From Sarcomyxa edulis (Eukaryota > Basidiomycota > Agaricomycetes > Agaricales > Mycenaceae), in NCBI GenBank assembly GCA_009761415.1, contig QUOL01000003.1, positions 868,001-932,000 of the forward strand: DNA of 64,000 bases, read 5' to 3'. The position numbers and the translations under genes are program-made. The notes beneath the pieces were generated by a model. It did not search any database, was not told where the DNA came from, and saw nothing but the letters and a program-made list of their open reading frames with translations. Within the stretch, counting starts at the first letter, position 1. Each line of letters starts with the position of its first letter. Positions 1-11,249 of the stretch are shown one piece after another.

Positions 1-238
1 CACCACTCACGCGTCCAGTCATATCAGCAACCTCTCCACCGCCCGAAGCCAAAACAAGATGGTGGCATGAATGGCTCTGCGGATGCGGTGAAGGCGCAGA
101 TCGAGGCGGAGATAACCAGGTAGGCCTCTGTCTTCCATTGTTCTTGGAAAGACTTAATGGTATCTCATGCATAGGCTGGTCGAACAAATCCGTTCGAATG
201 AACGAAACACATCGCCCCTGTCTTTGCCTCCGGGTTAA
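1..238 (+). CDS. 3' end of an unrecognised gene (partial)
   Basis: The window opens inside a reading frame (frame 1) that runs to a splice donor at about position 120. A 55-nt intron with AG at 173-174 joins it to a short last exon from 175, and the stop TAA is at 236-238. Joined, the visible tail is about 61 residues and ends in a charged, probably helical stretch with motifs such as KAQIEAEI and LVEQIRSNER. I do not recognise the protein and no domain is visible. If the intron is not used, the frame stops at 121-123, only one residue after the donor, so the end is uncertain. The gene converges on the antiporter gene, with only about 217 bases between the two stops. Confidence 0.5.
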
Positions 239-455
239 CGTTTTTTATGTTTGTTTTGTATCTTTAGTACTGGACCACCTTCATACATACGTGCATTATA
301 TCTTTCGGACTACTACCATTACACCCTTGCTCACGTTCTTGTATGCAGATAATCATCATTTTTTGTCCTCACCGATTGAGAGGTATACATCCTAAGTACT
401 GTAGCTGGGTATCTGAGAATACGATCATGGGTCCCAGGAGGGATATCAGCAAGTG

Positions 456-2790
456 TTATTCGACGATAGGGAAACGCCTTCCCGTCGCTGATCTTTGTGC
501 AGGATCGCCAATATTCTAGACACGCAAATTCATACTTGTGTGTTCGCGTAAGAGAGAGGAAAGCTACGCACCTGTGCTTCAACGATGGCTGCTGAAGTCC
601 TTCTCACCATTACAATGGAGGAGTCGGAGAAACCGATACGCCCTTGCTCTGAATCTTCGGGAACTTGGATCCCAATCTCCAGATTCTCGGCTGCATCTTC
701 CTCAATGTCTGCGGGTGCTATGCCTGGAGGTCGGATAGTGTTGTCACGGCGAATCCGAAGGAGCCATTCAGGGGTATCGAGATGGGATCGAAAGGTCAAG
801 GTTGCGGACATAGATACCGTACGAGAAACGTTCTTCGACAGAGAGAAGAAAGGAATGGATAATCCATCTATCAAAGGATGCCACTGTATCAGAACACGAT
901 CATCAGCCGACCTAGCATAACTTACGGATGAGTATAGACCCTAGGACAACAAACGCGACGATGGGCTGCAAGCTCGCGGCAAGAATCTCTTGTTGATCTT
1001 GAGGTGGCTTGTTGGGTTTGGGAAGTCTCGTCAAAGCTAGCGTTGAGATGAAGACAGCACCGACACCCATCTATTTGAACATTTATCGGAAGAAATGTAA
1101 GACAATATACTTGGGATGTTCAGACAAAACTTACAGGTCCTACGATGCATATATCAGTCAATGCAACAATTCCAACAATTGGTGCATTCCGACAGAAAAA
1201 GACTCACCAAAATGTCCAGAAAACAGAGCCTGTTTCCAGTTCTCAATTTCGGGTATCCATCTATACAAGGCCAGTACGGCAGGTATTCTCCTGAGGAATG
1301 TAATTGAAACGAAGAGCAGCAACAGACGCCAAGGAGTGATCCCGAGTTCGGGAGTATCGAAAGCACTGAATGGCAGCCATGCGCCAATGTACATGAAGCA
1401 ACCACAGTTGAAGATTAGATCTATCACGGGCGAAAATGCCTGGTCTTCAACGTGAAGATTGAAGTCTCCATCCCATGAGATGGCGCTTCCTGTTCAGGTA
1501 GATATCAATAAGATACAGGAGCTCGTGCATGGAGAAGGACTCACCAGCTGCAAAAGCGGCTAACAGATCGTCGCTTCCAATGGTGCTTGCAACGCCGATG
1601 GTGAGGAATGAGAGGGCAAGGTATTGAGCAATATACGACTCTCGATCGATGAGTCCCTTCCGGTGCGAGAGCTTCATGAGGTAGGAAAAAATGAGACCTG
1701 GCAAATTTGACTGATTGAGGTTTCATGATGCTTTTGGTAGATGTTAGGAGTTACCTAGAATTGCACCTAGCACTGTACCTAAGATGACTTGGTCTGCAGA
1801 TTGTCATGAGACCTTTGGCCGTAGAAGATATTAAACACGAAGTTCAAAGAGTACGCACATAACCAGCCTACGAGGAACCATTTGCCAATGGCAGCACGGC
1901 GAGAAGACTCGACGGTAAGATATATCGATATAGACAGGAATGGAAACGCCATTCCGTCATTCGCAGCAGATTCGGCAGAAAGAATCTGTCGTAAGTTGAG
2001 AGGGACGTGCTTCATTGCGTATTTGCCGCCTTCAAAACACGTTGAATATGTTTGCGATTGCGAGAGTTGGCAAGGCTTCGTGCTCACCTACTATTGCTGC
2101 ACAGATGATGGGATCTGTCGGTGTCAAGCAAGCCGCGATAGCAAGGCATGATATGAAAGTCAGTTGGGGAAAGAGTGAGCGGGTAAGTGCTGTCAGAAAG
2201 TTGAGAGCTGAGTATGCAGCTATGGTGACCGCAGATACATGAGAACAACGCACCAGCAACAACGAGCCATCCAAACGCCATAGTAGGTACCACCATGACG
2301 AGAAGCCCTTTTGCGTGTTTGGCCATGTATGATTTGGGTAGCTCAACTCCTATAGCAAACAGGCCAGTAGCAAGGACCACACGCATGACTTCCAGAGTAA
2401 TCGCATCAGTGCTGTCTCCCCATGACCGCGGGGAGAAGATGTTTGCGCAATAAGGACCGATCAGCACTCCGAATCCGGTTCCAAGAACAACTTCATTGAT
2501 GAACAGCTGCAGGTACAGAGACGGTTAAGGCTCGGCAACTGAAACGTCGGTAAAGATTCGACAGACCTTTTCTTTGACAAAGAGAGAGCACATGGAGAAC
2601 TATAACCCCGGACGAGGTCAGCACGCACTCTGCTATAGTGAAGCGGTATTGACTCACGGCAACCACGAAGCCTCCCAAACAGATATAGGCCAGCCCAGTG
2701 GCCGACACCTATAAAAAAGGAAGTGGGTCGACGAGATGATGGATCATCAAACAAACCACGAACTTCCAATAGTTGTAAGCCTAAGGTCAT
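456..2790 (-). CDS. nha1: Na+/H+ antiporter, NHA1 type (plasma membrane)
   Basis: This is a fungal cation/proton antiporter of the CPA family, expected to expel Na+ (and K+/Li+) in exchange for protons at the plasma membrane. The sequence shows the family hallmarks in order: an N-terminal YICLGGF helix, FAIGVELPK, ACLTPTDP, AESAANDG, SDDLLAAFAAG, FNCGCFMYIGAW and SGHFGPMGVGAVFISTLA. I rebuilt 13 exons: 2764-2790, 2658-2708, 2567-2599, 2239-2506, 2088-2207, 1859-2029, 1755-1793, 1545-1697, 1208-1489, 1135-1139, 926-1070, 572-867 and 456-515. They total 1650 nt, or 549 residues, in perfect phase. Exon 10 is only 5 nt and supplies the Gly-Pro of the conserved HFGPMG motif. The protein lacks the very long cytosolic tail of yeast Nha1 and ends soon after the last helix (HGLSIPFF region). 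It is divergent with the F-box gene at 3298. Confidence 0.9.
1135..1139 (-). other. 5-nt micro-exon of the antiporter gene
   Basis: On the minus strand GACCT is preceded by ...GTAG and followed by GTAAGT. Inserting it between exons 9 and 11 restores a Gly-Pro pair in a block conserved across NHA1 proteins and keeps the frame (2 nt complete the Gly codon, 3 nt give Pro). Without it the downstream frame would shift. Confidence 0.8.
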
Positions 2791-3297
2791 TCTAAGAGGG
2801 GTAATCTAGGATGATTGTGCGTATCCTGTGGATGTGAGTATATCGAGTCAGTTATTCCACCACTATCAGGTCACTACCAGGTCGCAATCAAGATACCCAC
2901 CTGGCAATCTTGGAGGAAGTCGAGAGAGGGTGTGTATTTGGTGTGTATGAAATTTGAATTCTGCCAGTGCCAGTGGTAATCGATAATCGCCGGCGGCCTC
3001 CCCGATGCTATTTATGAACCCCAGATTTCTTTCAGGGCTGCAGACATACACACACACTGCCACCTTGCTGCCACCACCATCATCATGCACAGCTCCATTT
3101 GGTCTCTATTGTTCATACATTGTCCCAAGTCGAAGCTCAAAGTCCCTCTGTGTCGTTCGTCTTTCGTCTTCCTACTCTCAATGTTTCCGAGGACCGACTC
3201 GCTGGTGTATTAGTCCGAGTCGTACTTGCGTTCTCACCTCGTCCTCGACTTCACCTCGTCAAGGCGGAACACCCTGGGCCTTTGCTATAATATCGTC
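2791..3297. promoter_or_regulatory. Divergent intergenic region between nha1 and an F-box gene
   Basis: About 500 bases separate the two start codons, so this region should carry both promoters. The part next to the F-box gene is pyrimidine-rich, as in many fungal promoters. Open frames here have no family features. I see no RNA gene or repeat. Confidence 0.4.
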
Positions 3298-4613
3298 ATG
3301 CCCCTCGTATCCACAGCTGTGATGCAAGCGCCCAGCGTGCCCATTTTCCCGTCAGAAATCATCGATTTCATCATTGACCATCTCTACCAAGACAGACCAG
3401 CACTCAACAAATGTAGCTTAGTCTCCAAGTCTTGGCTTCCACGCAGTCGTTTCCACCTCTTGCGGCATAGTTGCTACAGAATCACATTGTCCAAGGTCCA
3501 AGCCCCGAACCATGGTCTCATTTCCGCCCCCAGTCCTCTTTCTGCACTCGTCAGTCATCCGCTAGCCACATTCCCACCCTATATCAGGACACTCTCGATA
3601 AAATTAACAACGGGTCGAATAGACTTACTAGTGCCCTCGACCCGGAGTCCAATCATCCATCTTCCAGGGATGAAGCACTTGACATCCGTGCACTGCTTGA
3701 TATTGTGCGGAGTAAACCCATTTCACGCCATTACGTGGATTCCGCTCCTATCACAACTCGATACTCGTAGAATCACGGCATTGGACTTCCGCGTCATTCA
3801 ATTCTCCACTCTCGCTGATATCATCAAGACTATAGCCCTTTTTCCTGCATTGGAGATTCTCTCATACTCTTGTCCACCGCCAGATATCGATCCGACCTCT
3901 AATGTCATTCCCCATGCTTTCGACGAACTGCCGCCACGTAACCTCCGTCAGCTGAATTGGCGCCGTCGAGCTCTCTATGCGCCACTCTTTGATTGGCTAG
4001 CCACTGGAAGCATCTCTAGACCTTCGAAGCTTTACTTGTCAGGGACAGCCACAAAGGGCCCTATCGTTGACTCGATCAACAATTATCTACGCAGTATCGG
4101 CTCTGAACTAGAGGATATCACGGTTACATTACAAGTGAAATTTGAGGAAGTTAACCGTGAGTATACCCCTAGCGAATATACCGTCTAGGCCACTGACGTA
4201 TATCCGGCGTCCGCATAGACGACTCTCTTTTGCAGCGCCTTGATCTAGCCAATAACTCAGGAATCGTCTCCTTGGAACTCATCATCCTCTATTCAGATCC
4301 ATCTCCCAGATTTGGCGAAAAATGGATCATAGGGATATTAGAAAAGATCGCCGGATCTTGTCTGCAGACCCTAACTCTGAGGTGGACTCCACGCGTCTTC
4401 TTCGCTAGCAGAAGGTTTGAGACCGATATTGTCTCAGTGGACTGGTCTGCGTTAGATAGTCTTTTATCTGGCTCAGCGTTTCCAGTGTTGCAAAAGGTAC
4501 TCTTCCGCCAAGCCCGGTCAAATACTACGAAAGTGTATCCTTTGACAACTATCCGGGAGAAGTTTCCCTCCTGTCTTTCTCGTGGGATCATAGGCCTCTC
4601 GGAGGAGGCTTAG
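3298..4613 (+). CDS. F-box-like protein
   Basis: This is a predicted substrate adaptor of an SCF-type ubiquitin ligase. Near residues 17-50 it carries an F-box-like helix set: FPSEIIDFIIDHL, then a short loop, then CSLVSKSWLPRSR. This is the arrangement typical of the very large Agaricomycete F-box family. The rest has no clear repeat signature, although its Leu-rich beta/alpha pattern (for example LTSVHCLILCG) suggests degenerate leucine-rich repeats. Two exons, 3298-4156 and 4219-4613, are joined by a 62-nt GT-AG intron and give 417 residues. I chose the ATG at 3298; an upstream in-frame codon exists but lies in a non-conserved leader. Such genes are numerous and fast-evolving in mushrooms, so the substrate cannot be inferred. 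Confidence 0.75.
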
Positions 4614-5086
4614 TTCGACGTACGTCCCTTTTCTGATCAATGCAGAGCAATCAGCTGAACGACGGTAAAGTCGGTCTTCATAGGCTAAAATATCGCGACT
4701 ACCACGCAGACATGTCCTTGTTGACCGTGGACCCTGCCGTGGACGTCGATGAGCCACGAATCGTATTAGTCGTCTATGGGAAGTAACCGGCCATTGATAT
4801 CAATCTCTTTCTTCGCTCTTCGCTTTGTTTCAGTCAGTCTTTTGCTGGACAAGTCGTCCTAGATAGCGTGTAATCAGTATATTTATTGGACCTACAAGGA
4901 TATGTTTATTGTCATGTAAATTTTGATCAACTCGTGTCGGTACTCACTCACTTGGTGCCACCTTTTGGCCACCTTGGTACTAATCACCAAGTTCTCTCCG
5001 GTGGCAGTGCTGCCCCGCGTGGCGAGGTCACTGAGTGACAACAAGCCCGGACTGGGATGGCGTGTGACGTCACTCTCGTATAAGCT
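4614..5086. other. Intergenic, nothing coding recognised
   Basis: This holds the 3' flank of the F-box gene and the promoter of the chitinase-like gene. No frame with family features, RNA gene or repeat was seen. Confidence 0.4.
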
Positions 5087-6848
5087 ATGTCTTCGTACGA
5101 GCCTGTGCCTACAAACGATTCAAACCCAAACCTACCTCCTCCCAAACCATCAGATAACAAGTTCTCATCCAAAAAACTCATCCTTGCCCTAGCATTTTGT
5201 CTTGTCGCACTTGGTTTCTTCAAAGCAGGCCAGTGGTCAGTCTGGAATTCGCATCCGGAACCAACCGCCGCGGCCGAGTCTTCTGTTAGTGTAACAGAAC
5301 CAATAGAACCAGTAGAACTGGATAAAGAACCCCCAAAGGAAGAACAAACCGACACAGACATGGAAGCAGAAACACGCGGAAAATATAGTGTTGGATAGTA
5401 CGCGTGATCCCCTTCTTGTACCGAAACATGGACTAAAGTCCACATCATGCAGTTTCGTGAACTGGTGCTTGGATCGTGATGATGTCTTCTGTAACTGTGC
5501 TAACACGAGTATGCAGGGGAATCTACGCCCGCAAATTCCAACCTGAAAACATCCCAGTTCAGGACCTCACGTACGAACGCGCATATAGTCTCCTCTAAAT
5601 TACTCAACTACTGATCTGTATCGATCACTTCTAGTCACATCCTATATGCATTTGCCAATGTCAAACCCGACTCTGGCGAAGTGATCCTCTCTGATGTTTG
5701 GGCAGACAAAGACATCCATTACGCAGGAGACTCCTGGAACGACGTTGGCAACAACCTGTATGGCAACTTCAAAGCCATCTACAAACTTAAGAAAGCCAAT
5801 CGTCACCTCAAAGTTCTCCTCAGTATCGGAGGATGGACTTACTCCCCGTCTTTCCATCCCGTCGTCGTTAACCCCGCTCTTCGCGCGAACTTTGTTCGAT
5901 CGTCGATCAAGTTGCTCGAGGATTATGGGTTGGATGGACTCGATGTTGATTATGAGTACCCGTCAAACGATGCTCAGGCCGCAGGGTATGTTGAGCTGCT
6001 GAGAGAGATGAGACAGGGTTTGGATCAACATGCACGCAATAAAGGCGCTACTTACCGGTTCCTCCTCACTGTAAGTCAATCAACACCTCCATTCAGGGTG
6101 TATGCTCAAGCCAAATGTACGCATAGATCGCAGCACCATGCGGTCCAGACAATTACAAGAAATTGCACGTCCGCGAAATGGATGCCGTCCTAGACTTTTG
6201 GAACATGATGGCTTACGATTTCTGTGCGTTGCGATCACATCTAACATTGGTTTCTACTGACAAAGTGTCCCATCAGCCGGATCCTGGGATTCCATCGCAA
6301 ACCACCAAGCCAACGTATTCGGTGGTCCCATCAACGCCGCTGATTCCATCCACTGGTACATCTCACAAGGTGTCGCCCGTTCCAAAATCATCATGGGCGT
6401 CCCTCTCTACGGTCGATCGTTCCTAAACACTCAAGGCCCCGGCACATCCTTCTCCGGCATGGGCCCAGGAACATGGGAGAATGGAGTATACGACTACCGT
6501 GCCCTCCCCCTCCCGGGCGCCCATATGTTCAGAGACGACAAGGCATTAGCGAGCTGGTCATATGATTACAGCAAGAAGGAGATGGTCAGTTTCGATAACG
6601 AGGAAGTGGCGTTATGGAAGGGTGATTGGATCAAGAAAGAGGGACTTGGTGGAAGTATGTTTTGGGAGCTTTCTGGGGACAAGGAAGGGGTGAGAAATGG
6701 GATGGAGGGTGGACCTGGGAAGGATCCGCAACCTGGACGAAGTTTGGTGAAGATTGTCAAGAATGCAATGGGTGGCTTGGATCAGAGTCCGAATTGGCTC
6801 AATTACGAGCAGAGTCAGTTTGATAATATGAAGAAGGGGATGGATTGA
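5087..6848 (+). CDS. GH18 chitinase-like glycoside hydrolase with N-terminal membrane anchor
   Basis: This is a glycoside hydrolase family 18 (class V chitinase) protein of 493 residues, expected to cleave beta-1,4-linked GlcNAc polymers. The catalytic DxxDxDxE motif is intact as DGLDVDYEYP near residues 225-234, and SIGGW, AYDFSGSWD and MGVPLYGRSF are also present. Instead of a cleavable signal peptide, the N-terminus has about 25 polar residues, then one hydrophobic helix (LILALAFCLVALGFF), then an acidic Pro/Glu-rich linker. This is a type II signal-anchor layout that would put the enzyme on the outside of the plasma membrane or in the secretory lumen. Exons are 5087-5397, 5453-5464, 5517-5570, 5635-6070, 6127-6223 and 6277-6848 (1482 nt). 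Exon 2 is 12 nt and encodes the core of the conserved VGYFVNW strand. Confidence 0.88.
5453..5464 (+). other. 12-nt micro-exon of the GH18 gene
   Basis: TTTCGTGAACTG lies between an upstream GCAG and a downstream GTGCTT. It completes the family motif SVGYFVNWGIYAR. Joining exon 1 directly to exon 3 would create TAG at the junction, so the micro-exon is needed for an open frame. Confidence 0.82.
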
Positions 6849-7227
6849 TCGTTGACGACTCGGAGCTGAATGGACATTTTTCTGGAACCGCACCGGCACA
6901 TTTGTACGTATAGAATCCATACAGAATCATGATGTTGATATCCTTGGCCCCTAGCAAAGACTCTCCATCTTTTGACTGCAGGGATCATGAGTCAGTGCAT
7001 GCCACTCAGATGCTATGCATGTACCCCAGGTATGATTTCGATACGAATAGCTTGGGAGCCTCTTCGTCACCGTGATGCAAGGTTTGATGGAGGTTTACCG
7101 CCAGATTCGAGACATTGATGCTGGTTATTTCTTGACATGCCGTCCTCTTAATCATGATCTTCTCGATGCTTCAAAGTAGCAGAACTCGACTCTTCACAAA
7201 GGATCCCTCAAGGATCCCTCGAACATC
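6849..7227. other. Intergenic, nothing coding recognised
   Basis: This is the 3' flank of the GH18 gene and the promoter of the dehydrogenase gene. A short GGATCCCTCAA direct repeat lies at about 7201-7220. No other structure was seen. Confidence 0.35.
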
Positions 7228-8333
7228 ATGTCTCCTCGGATCTGGTTCAGTAGGTCCAAATCAAACCTCACATCTATATTCGCACTGACCGAGGTGTTCT
7301 CTCCCAGTCACCGGTGCATCGTCCGGAATGGGTCGAGCAATGACCGAGTACGTCCTCAGTAAAGGCGACATTGCGGTGGCCACCCTTCGCGAGCCCAGCG
7401 TTCTATCCAACTTGACAGCTAAATATAGCAAGGACAAACTACTCGTCCTGAAACTTGACGTCACGCAACTCCAAGATATCCTTAACGCTTTCGCTAGAGC
7501 CAAGGAAGTCTTTGGTAGGATTGATGTGGTGTATAATAATGCTGGCTATGGTGAGTACGAAAAGCCGTCCCTTTATGCGACTAACAAAAAATGTTTGTGC
7601 GCGCAGCTGCTTTGGGTGAGCTCGAAGGAACACCTCTGGATGTGGCCCGACAAGTATTCGAGGTCAATTTCTGGGGCGCGATAAACGTAGCCAGAGAATC
7701 CGTACGGTTCTTCCGAGAGGAAAACAAACCGAGCGGAGGGTACTTACTCAACGTCTCGTCCCTGGCCTCCCTGGTGGGACCACCGGGACTGGGGTTCTAT
7801 GGTTCTGCCAAATCTGGTATGTGTCGTTTGTTCACGGAGCCTTAAGCTTGCAGTTAGTTGATGTGTACCCCCAAATAGCGTTGAATAGCGCGATTGACAC
7901 GCTTTCACGAGAAATCAATTCAGCATGGAATATCAAGGTATGCGTAGCTGTCTTCCTGCTATCAATGGCCCTTTCCCACTATCTGACGGTGGGCAATATA
8001 TAGATCGTCATCATCCAGCTAGGTGGATTCCAAACACGGTGCCTCAAAGAAGGTTCTCTGGTCATCACGCCTGTACATCTAGCATACGATGATCCTGCAG
8101 TATCTTCGTATCATACCCGACGTTTCTTCGGTAGTGATCCCAAGGTTCCCGGCGATACGAACAAAGCCACTGCACAGATATATAAGTTGGCGGAACTGGA
8201 GAGCCCGGCACTGTACCTCCCCCTCGGTAAAGATGCTTTGAAGACGGCTTTGGACGTGTCGAAGACTTATGCTGATGCGGTTGAGGGATATGGGTCGTGG
8301 TCTGATGATCTCAAGTATGACTGGGCGGGTTAG
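7228..8333 (+). CDS. Short-chain dehydrogenase/reductase (classical SDR)
   Basis: This is an NAD(P)-dependent oxidoreductase of the classical SDR family, 287 residues. The cofactor glycine motif TGASSGMG is at about residues 9-16, NNAG near residue 83, the catalytic Ser in NVSSLAS, and the catalytic YxxxK pair as YGSAK near residue 152. Exons are 7228-7249, 7308-7550, 7607-7816, 7879-7937 and 8004-8333 (864 nt). The substrate cannot be read from the sequence; the overall pattern resembles fungal proteins often labelled oxidoreductase or NAD(P)-binding protein. There is no signal peptide, so it is probably cytosolic. Neighbouring genes do not suggest a biosynthetic cluster. Confidence 0.88.
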
Positions 8334-8443
8334 ATTAGTATACATATCTGTGGCCTCGTACCTGGAAGTCGCGCAATGGCACGCTTGACGCTAGATACTC
8401 CAAGGTTATATTGCTCTAAGAAACGTGACCACGTTCCATATAT

Positions 8444-9135
8444 CTATTTCTTTTTCTGCGTGGACTCCAATATCCTTCTTGACCTTCTACGAATCTCCAC
8501 TCCCTCATCCGACTGACTCGAGCTGCTCTCCATTGCACTACTCGTTCCGTCTCGTTTTCGAGGGAGGACTGGTGAAGGTGGACGGGAAGTGGCAGGGGAA
8601 AAAACGCCAACGCCAGATAGTTTCAGGTTCTCGTCGTCTGACGCGAAGAATGCTTGGGGCTGGGACACACCAAGAGAGCTCAGGCTGTCCTTCAAGAGAC
8701 GGTTATCGATAGGGGTGTTCGCCCCGCGCGTTTCTCGGTCAGAGTCAGTAAGAAATGAGTCTGACTGAGGTGTGTCGGTGCTGCTGGTAGCTTCGTGTAT
8801 GAGGATGGATGGTGGGGTTGTTTTGTCGGTTGTGCTAGCCTTCGCCTCATCGACGACTCCGAGTGTTCGAGCGACGACATACGCAGATACATCCTATGTA
8901 ATGGATCATATATAAGATAATGGCGCGTCTGAATGAGATGAATATCCACCAATAATGAGAGTACGACAAGGGGTGAAATGATTAGAAAGGCGAGGACGCG
9001 GCTTGTATAAGCGATTCTGGCTACCCATGAGTTGGGCTCGTAATTCCAAAGCCAGTCGATATAATATCGCCAGAGAATTTGAGCTATCGAGTAGGGTGAA
9101 AAGGGTAGATCGGGAACATAGCTGGATACGTTCAT
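8444..9135 (-). CDS. Small membrane protein of unknown function, fungal
   Basis: The 211-residue protein is built from two exons (8950-9135 and 8444-8893) joined by a 56-nt intron. The first part has a Trp/Tyr-rich stretch (SPYSIAQILWRYYIDWLW) and then one strongly hydrophobic segment (VLAFLIISPLVVLSLLDV) continuing into SAYVVARTLG. The last 120 residues are polar, Ser/Thr/Pro-rich and probably disordered, with a short conserved-looking GVGVFSPATSRPPSP. I recognise no named family. The layout suggests a protein anchored by one or two helices with a cytosolic regulatory tail. The start was chosen as the first ATG that precedes the hydrophobic region without a long upstream leader. Confidence 0.65.
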
Positions 9136-9389
9136 GGCGGCGTTGAAATAAGAGACTGGTATGACCAAGGTATGACGCTGCCCGATACGTTGTCTGTTTA
9201 TTTCTGAAGGGTCCGGGCAGGTCACGATAGCCGATTAGCCGACGATAAACTTGGAACTCACCAACACAACACCAGCATCAGTGGCACATCGATATCGCGT
9301 CGTCGCGATCTCGTATCTTTCGACTGGGATCACCTTGTGTTCTCAAAAGGCTCGAGATATCTAGGCTTCGACTCGAGCTACAACCAACG

Positions 9390-10902
9390 ATGTCGTTGCC
9401 GTGGATGCGATGTTTTCATCCAATTACGAGGAATGGTCTTGTAAACACCTCGCGTCATCCTGCAACTCTCTTGTATGTGCAGCGTCTGAAATTTGTGCAG
9501 GTATGGTCAAAAATTTCTACGATGCCCAGGTTACGATCTGACATACTTGTACTGTAGTCTTTTGCTTCCGTATCTACCTCCATCGATCTACCCAGGGACG
9601 TTCTCGACCGCTTACCAGACGCGTTCAAAACATCAGACAAGCTCAACTCGGTACTTAACACCTGCAGGAGCGTGTATAAAGACCATGGAGTCAATTGTCC
9701 CGATAGTGATATCCTGTATCACCTGGTCACCAACCCACATGCCGGTTTCCCGCCTCAGGCTCACCCACATCTCCTGACTGGGCTCAAAGCTCGTGAACTG
9801 GCCGATTGGGTAGTTCAAGATGTCACTTCTCGCGAGCCTCAGATCCAAGAATCCATCGAGAAAGGTCCCGACGCTTTACTGTCTCTGGCAATCAGCGTAT
9901 CCCCTTTGGTGTTGGACGATGTAGTCCGTTTTCATGATATTGTAAACAACATAATCATTCCTGTCAGCGAGAGCCTGGATCCGGCAAAGAATCCCGCCTC
10001 TGAGTGGGGACGCTGGGGCTCAAAACAACCTGAACTTCTCAACAACGAGTACAAGACACCACACCGGGATCCTGGATATCTCGAGGGGCGGAGCGTCAGT
10101 CAAGATATCGTCCGTGCCATGGCTAACCACTGGATCTACTGTGAACTATTCCATCATACGATATACAATACTTTCATGCGACCATCCCCACTCCTCCCAC
10201 AGTTATCGTGGACAACTCGTCTGAAATGGTTGGCGAACTGCGTTCCCGATTGTAATGATCAATCCGTCTCAGTCTCTAATCCACGTGCTGGAGACCAATC
10301 GGACTTGCATGAACTCTACTATACGTTCTATTGGGACGATTACCTTGCCCCGGTGTACAAGGCCGGAAGATTTCACTGCCGTGATTTTTTGGTGTACATG
10401 GATAGTGCGGGGTTGGATTCATTTAGAGCGTGTCTCCTGAAAAAGGTACGTATGAATATCCGAGTTTCATGGTACATCCCTCATTTCCTCATTCTAGGAA
10501 TGGTCTCCAACGGGTGTTTCGAAAGTCATATTCGATGCAATGAACGAAAGGCCGGGAAACGAGCCCTGGGAGTGGCCTGATGATGATTATGAGGACGACA
10601 ACGACGGTGATTACGATGGATCGGACGCGTCCCCTTCAGAAACTGTCGGCTCGGACGACGGAGAGATCAGCACCCAGGGTACAGGTGATTGTCCAAAACT
10701 AAACGAGGACTCGAACAAGGACAAGGACGAATACGATCACCGTGACAGCGAACGCAGGTTCAGATGGGAGTGGCGTATAGATGACTTCGGACTAGAATGG
10801 AATGAGGATGATATCGAGGGATGGGATGCTAGTATGATGGAGGATATTGATTATCTGTGGCATTATGAAGAATACACGAACGACGCGCCAGATGTAGAAT
10901 AG
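9390..10902 (+). CDS. Unknown protein with Arg-rich N-terminus and acidic tail
   Basis: Three exons (9390-9500, 9558-10445, 10498-10902) give 467 residues. The N-terminal 40 or so residues contain several Arg/Lys, many hydroxylated residues and no acidic residue, as in a mitochondrial targeting sequence. The central 250 residues are compact, with motifs such as GRSVSQDIVRAMANHW and TFYWDDYLAP, but I do not recognise the family. The last 110 residues are very acidic (PDDDYEDDNDGDYDG and a later Glu/Asp/Trp-rich tract). It is divergent with the small membrane protein gene at 9135, with about 250 bases between. No function is proposed; mitochondrial import is only an inference from composition. 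Confidence 0.7.
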
Positions 10903-11249
10903 ATTGCCCTAGCTGATTGCTGATGCAGATGAGAGGTTTACATATGGGATGTTCCCTTGTTACGAAGAAGGTTGCGTGAATTTACTGCAACGCGGTTAGA
11001 GGAACTCGATAGCAAGTGTTCTGAGCATAGGAGCGCTAGGACGCCCAATTGCCATTCAATCCATAGTCATGGATAGAGTATACGGTGATAATACAAATCT
11101 GAAGAGATAATTGTTCACTCGTAACAGGCACCCAAACCCAACCTACCAAATCAACCTAACCAAGATACATGACATCGAACGACGAGATATGCCCACTCAA
11201 ATCCGACTACCATCCACATGTCAGCATCAAACCCAACAAAGTTAAAGCA
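10903..11249. other. Convergent 3' region
   Basis: This is space between two converging stop codons. The sequence is A/C-rich on the plus strand near 11120-11249. No RNA gene or repeat was recognised. Confidence 0.35.
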
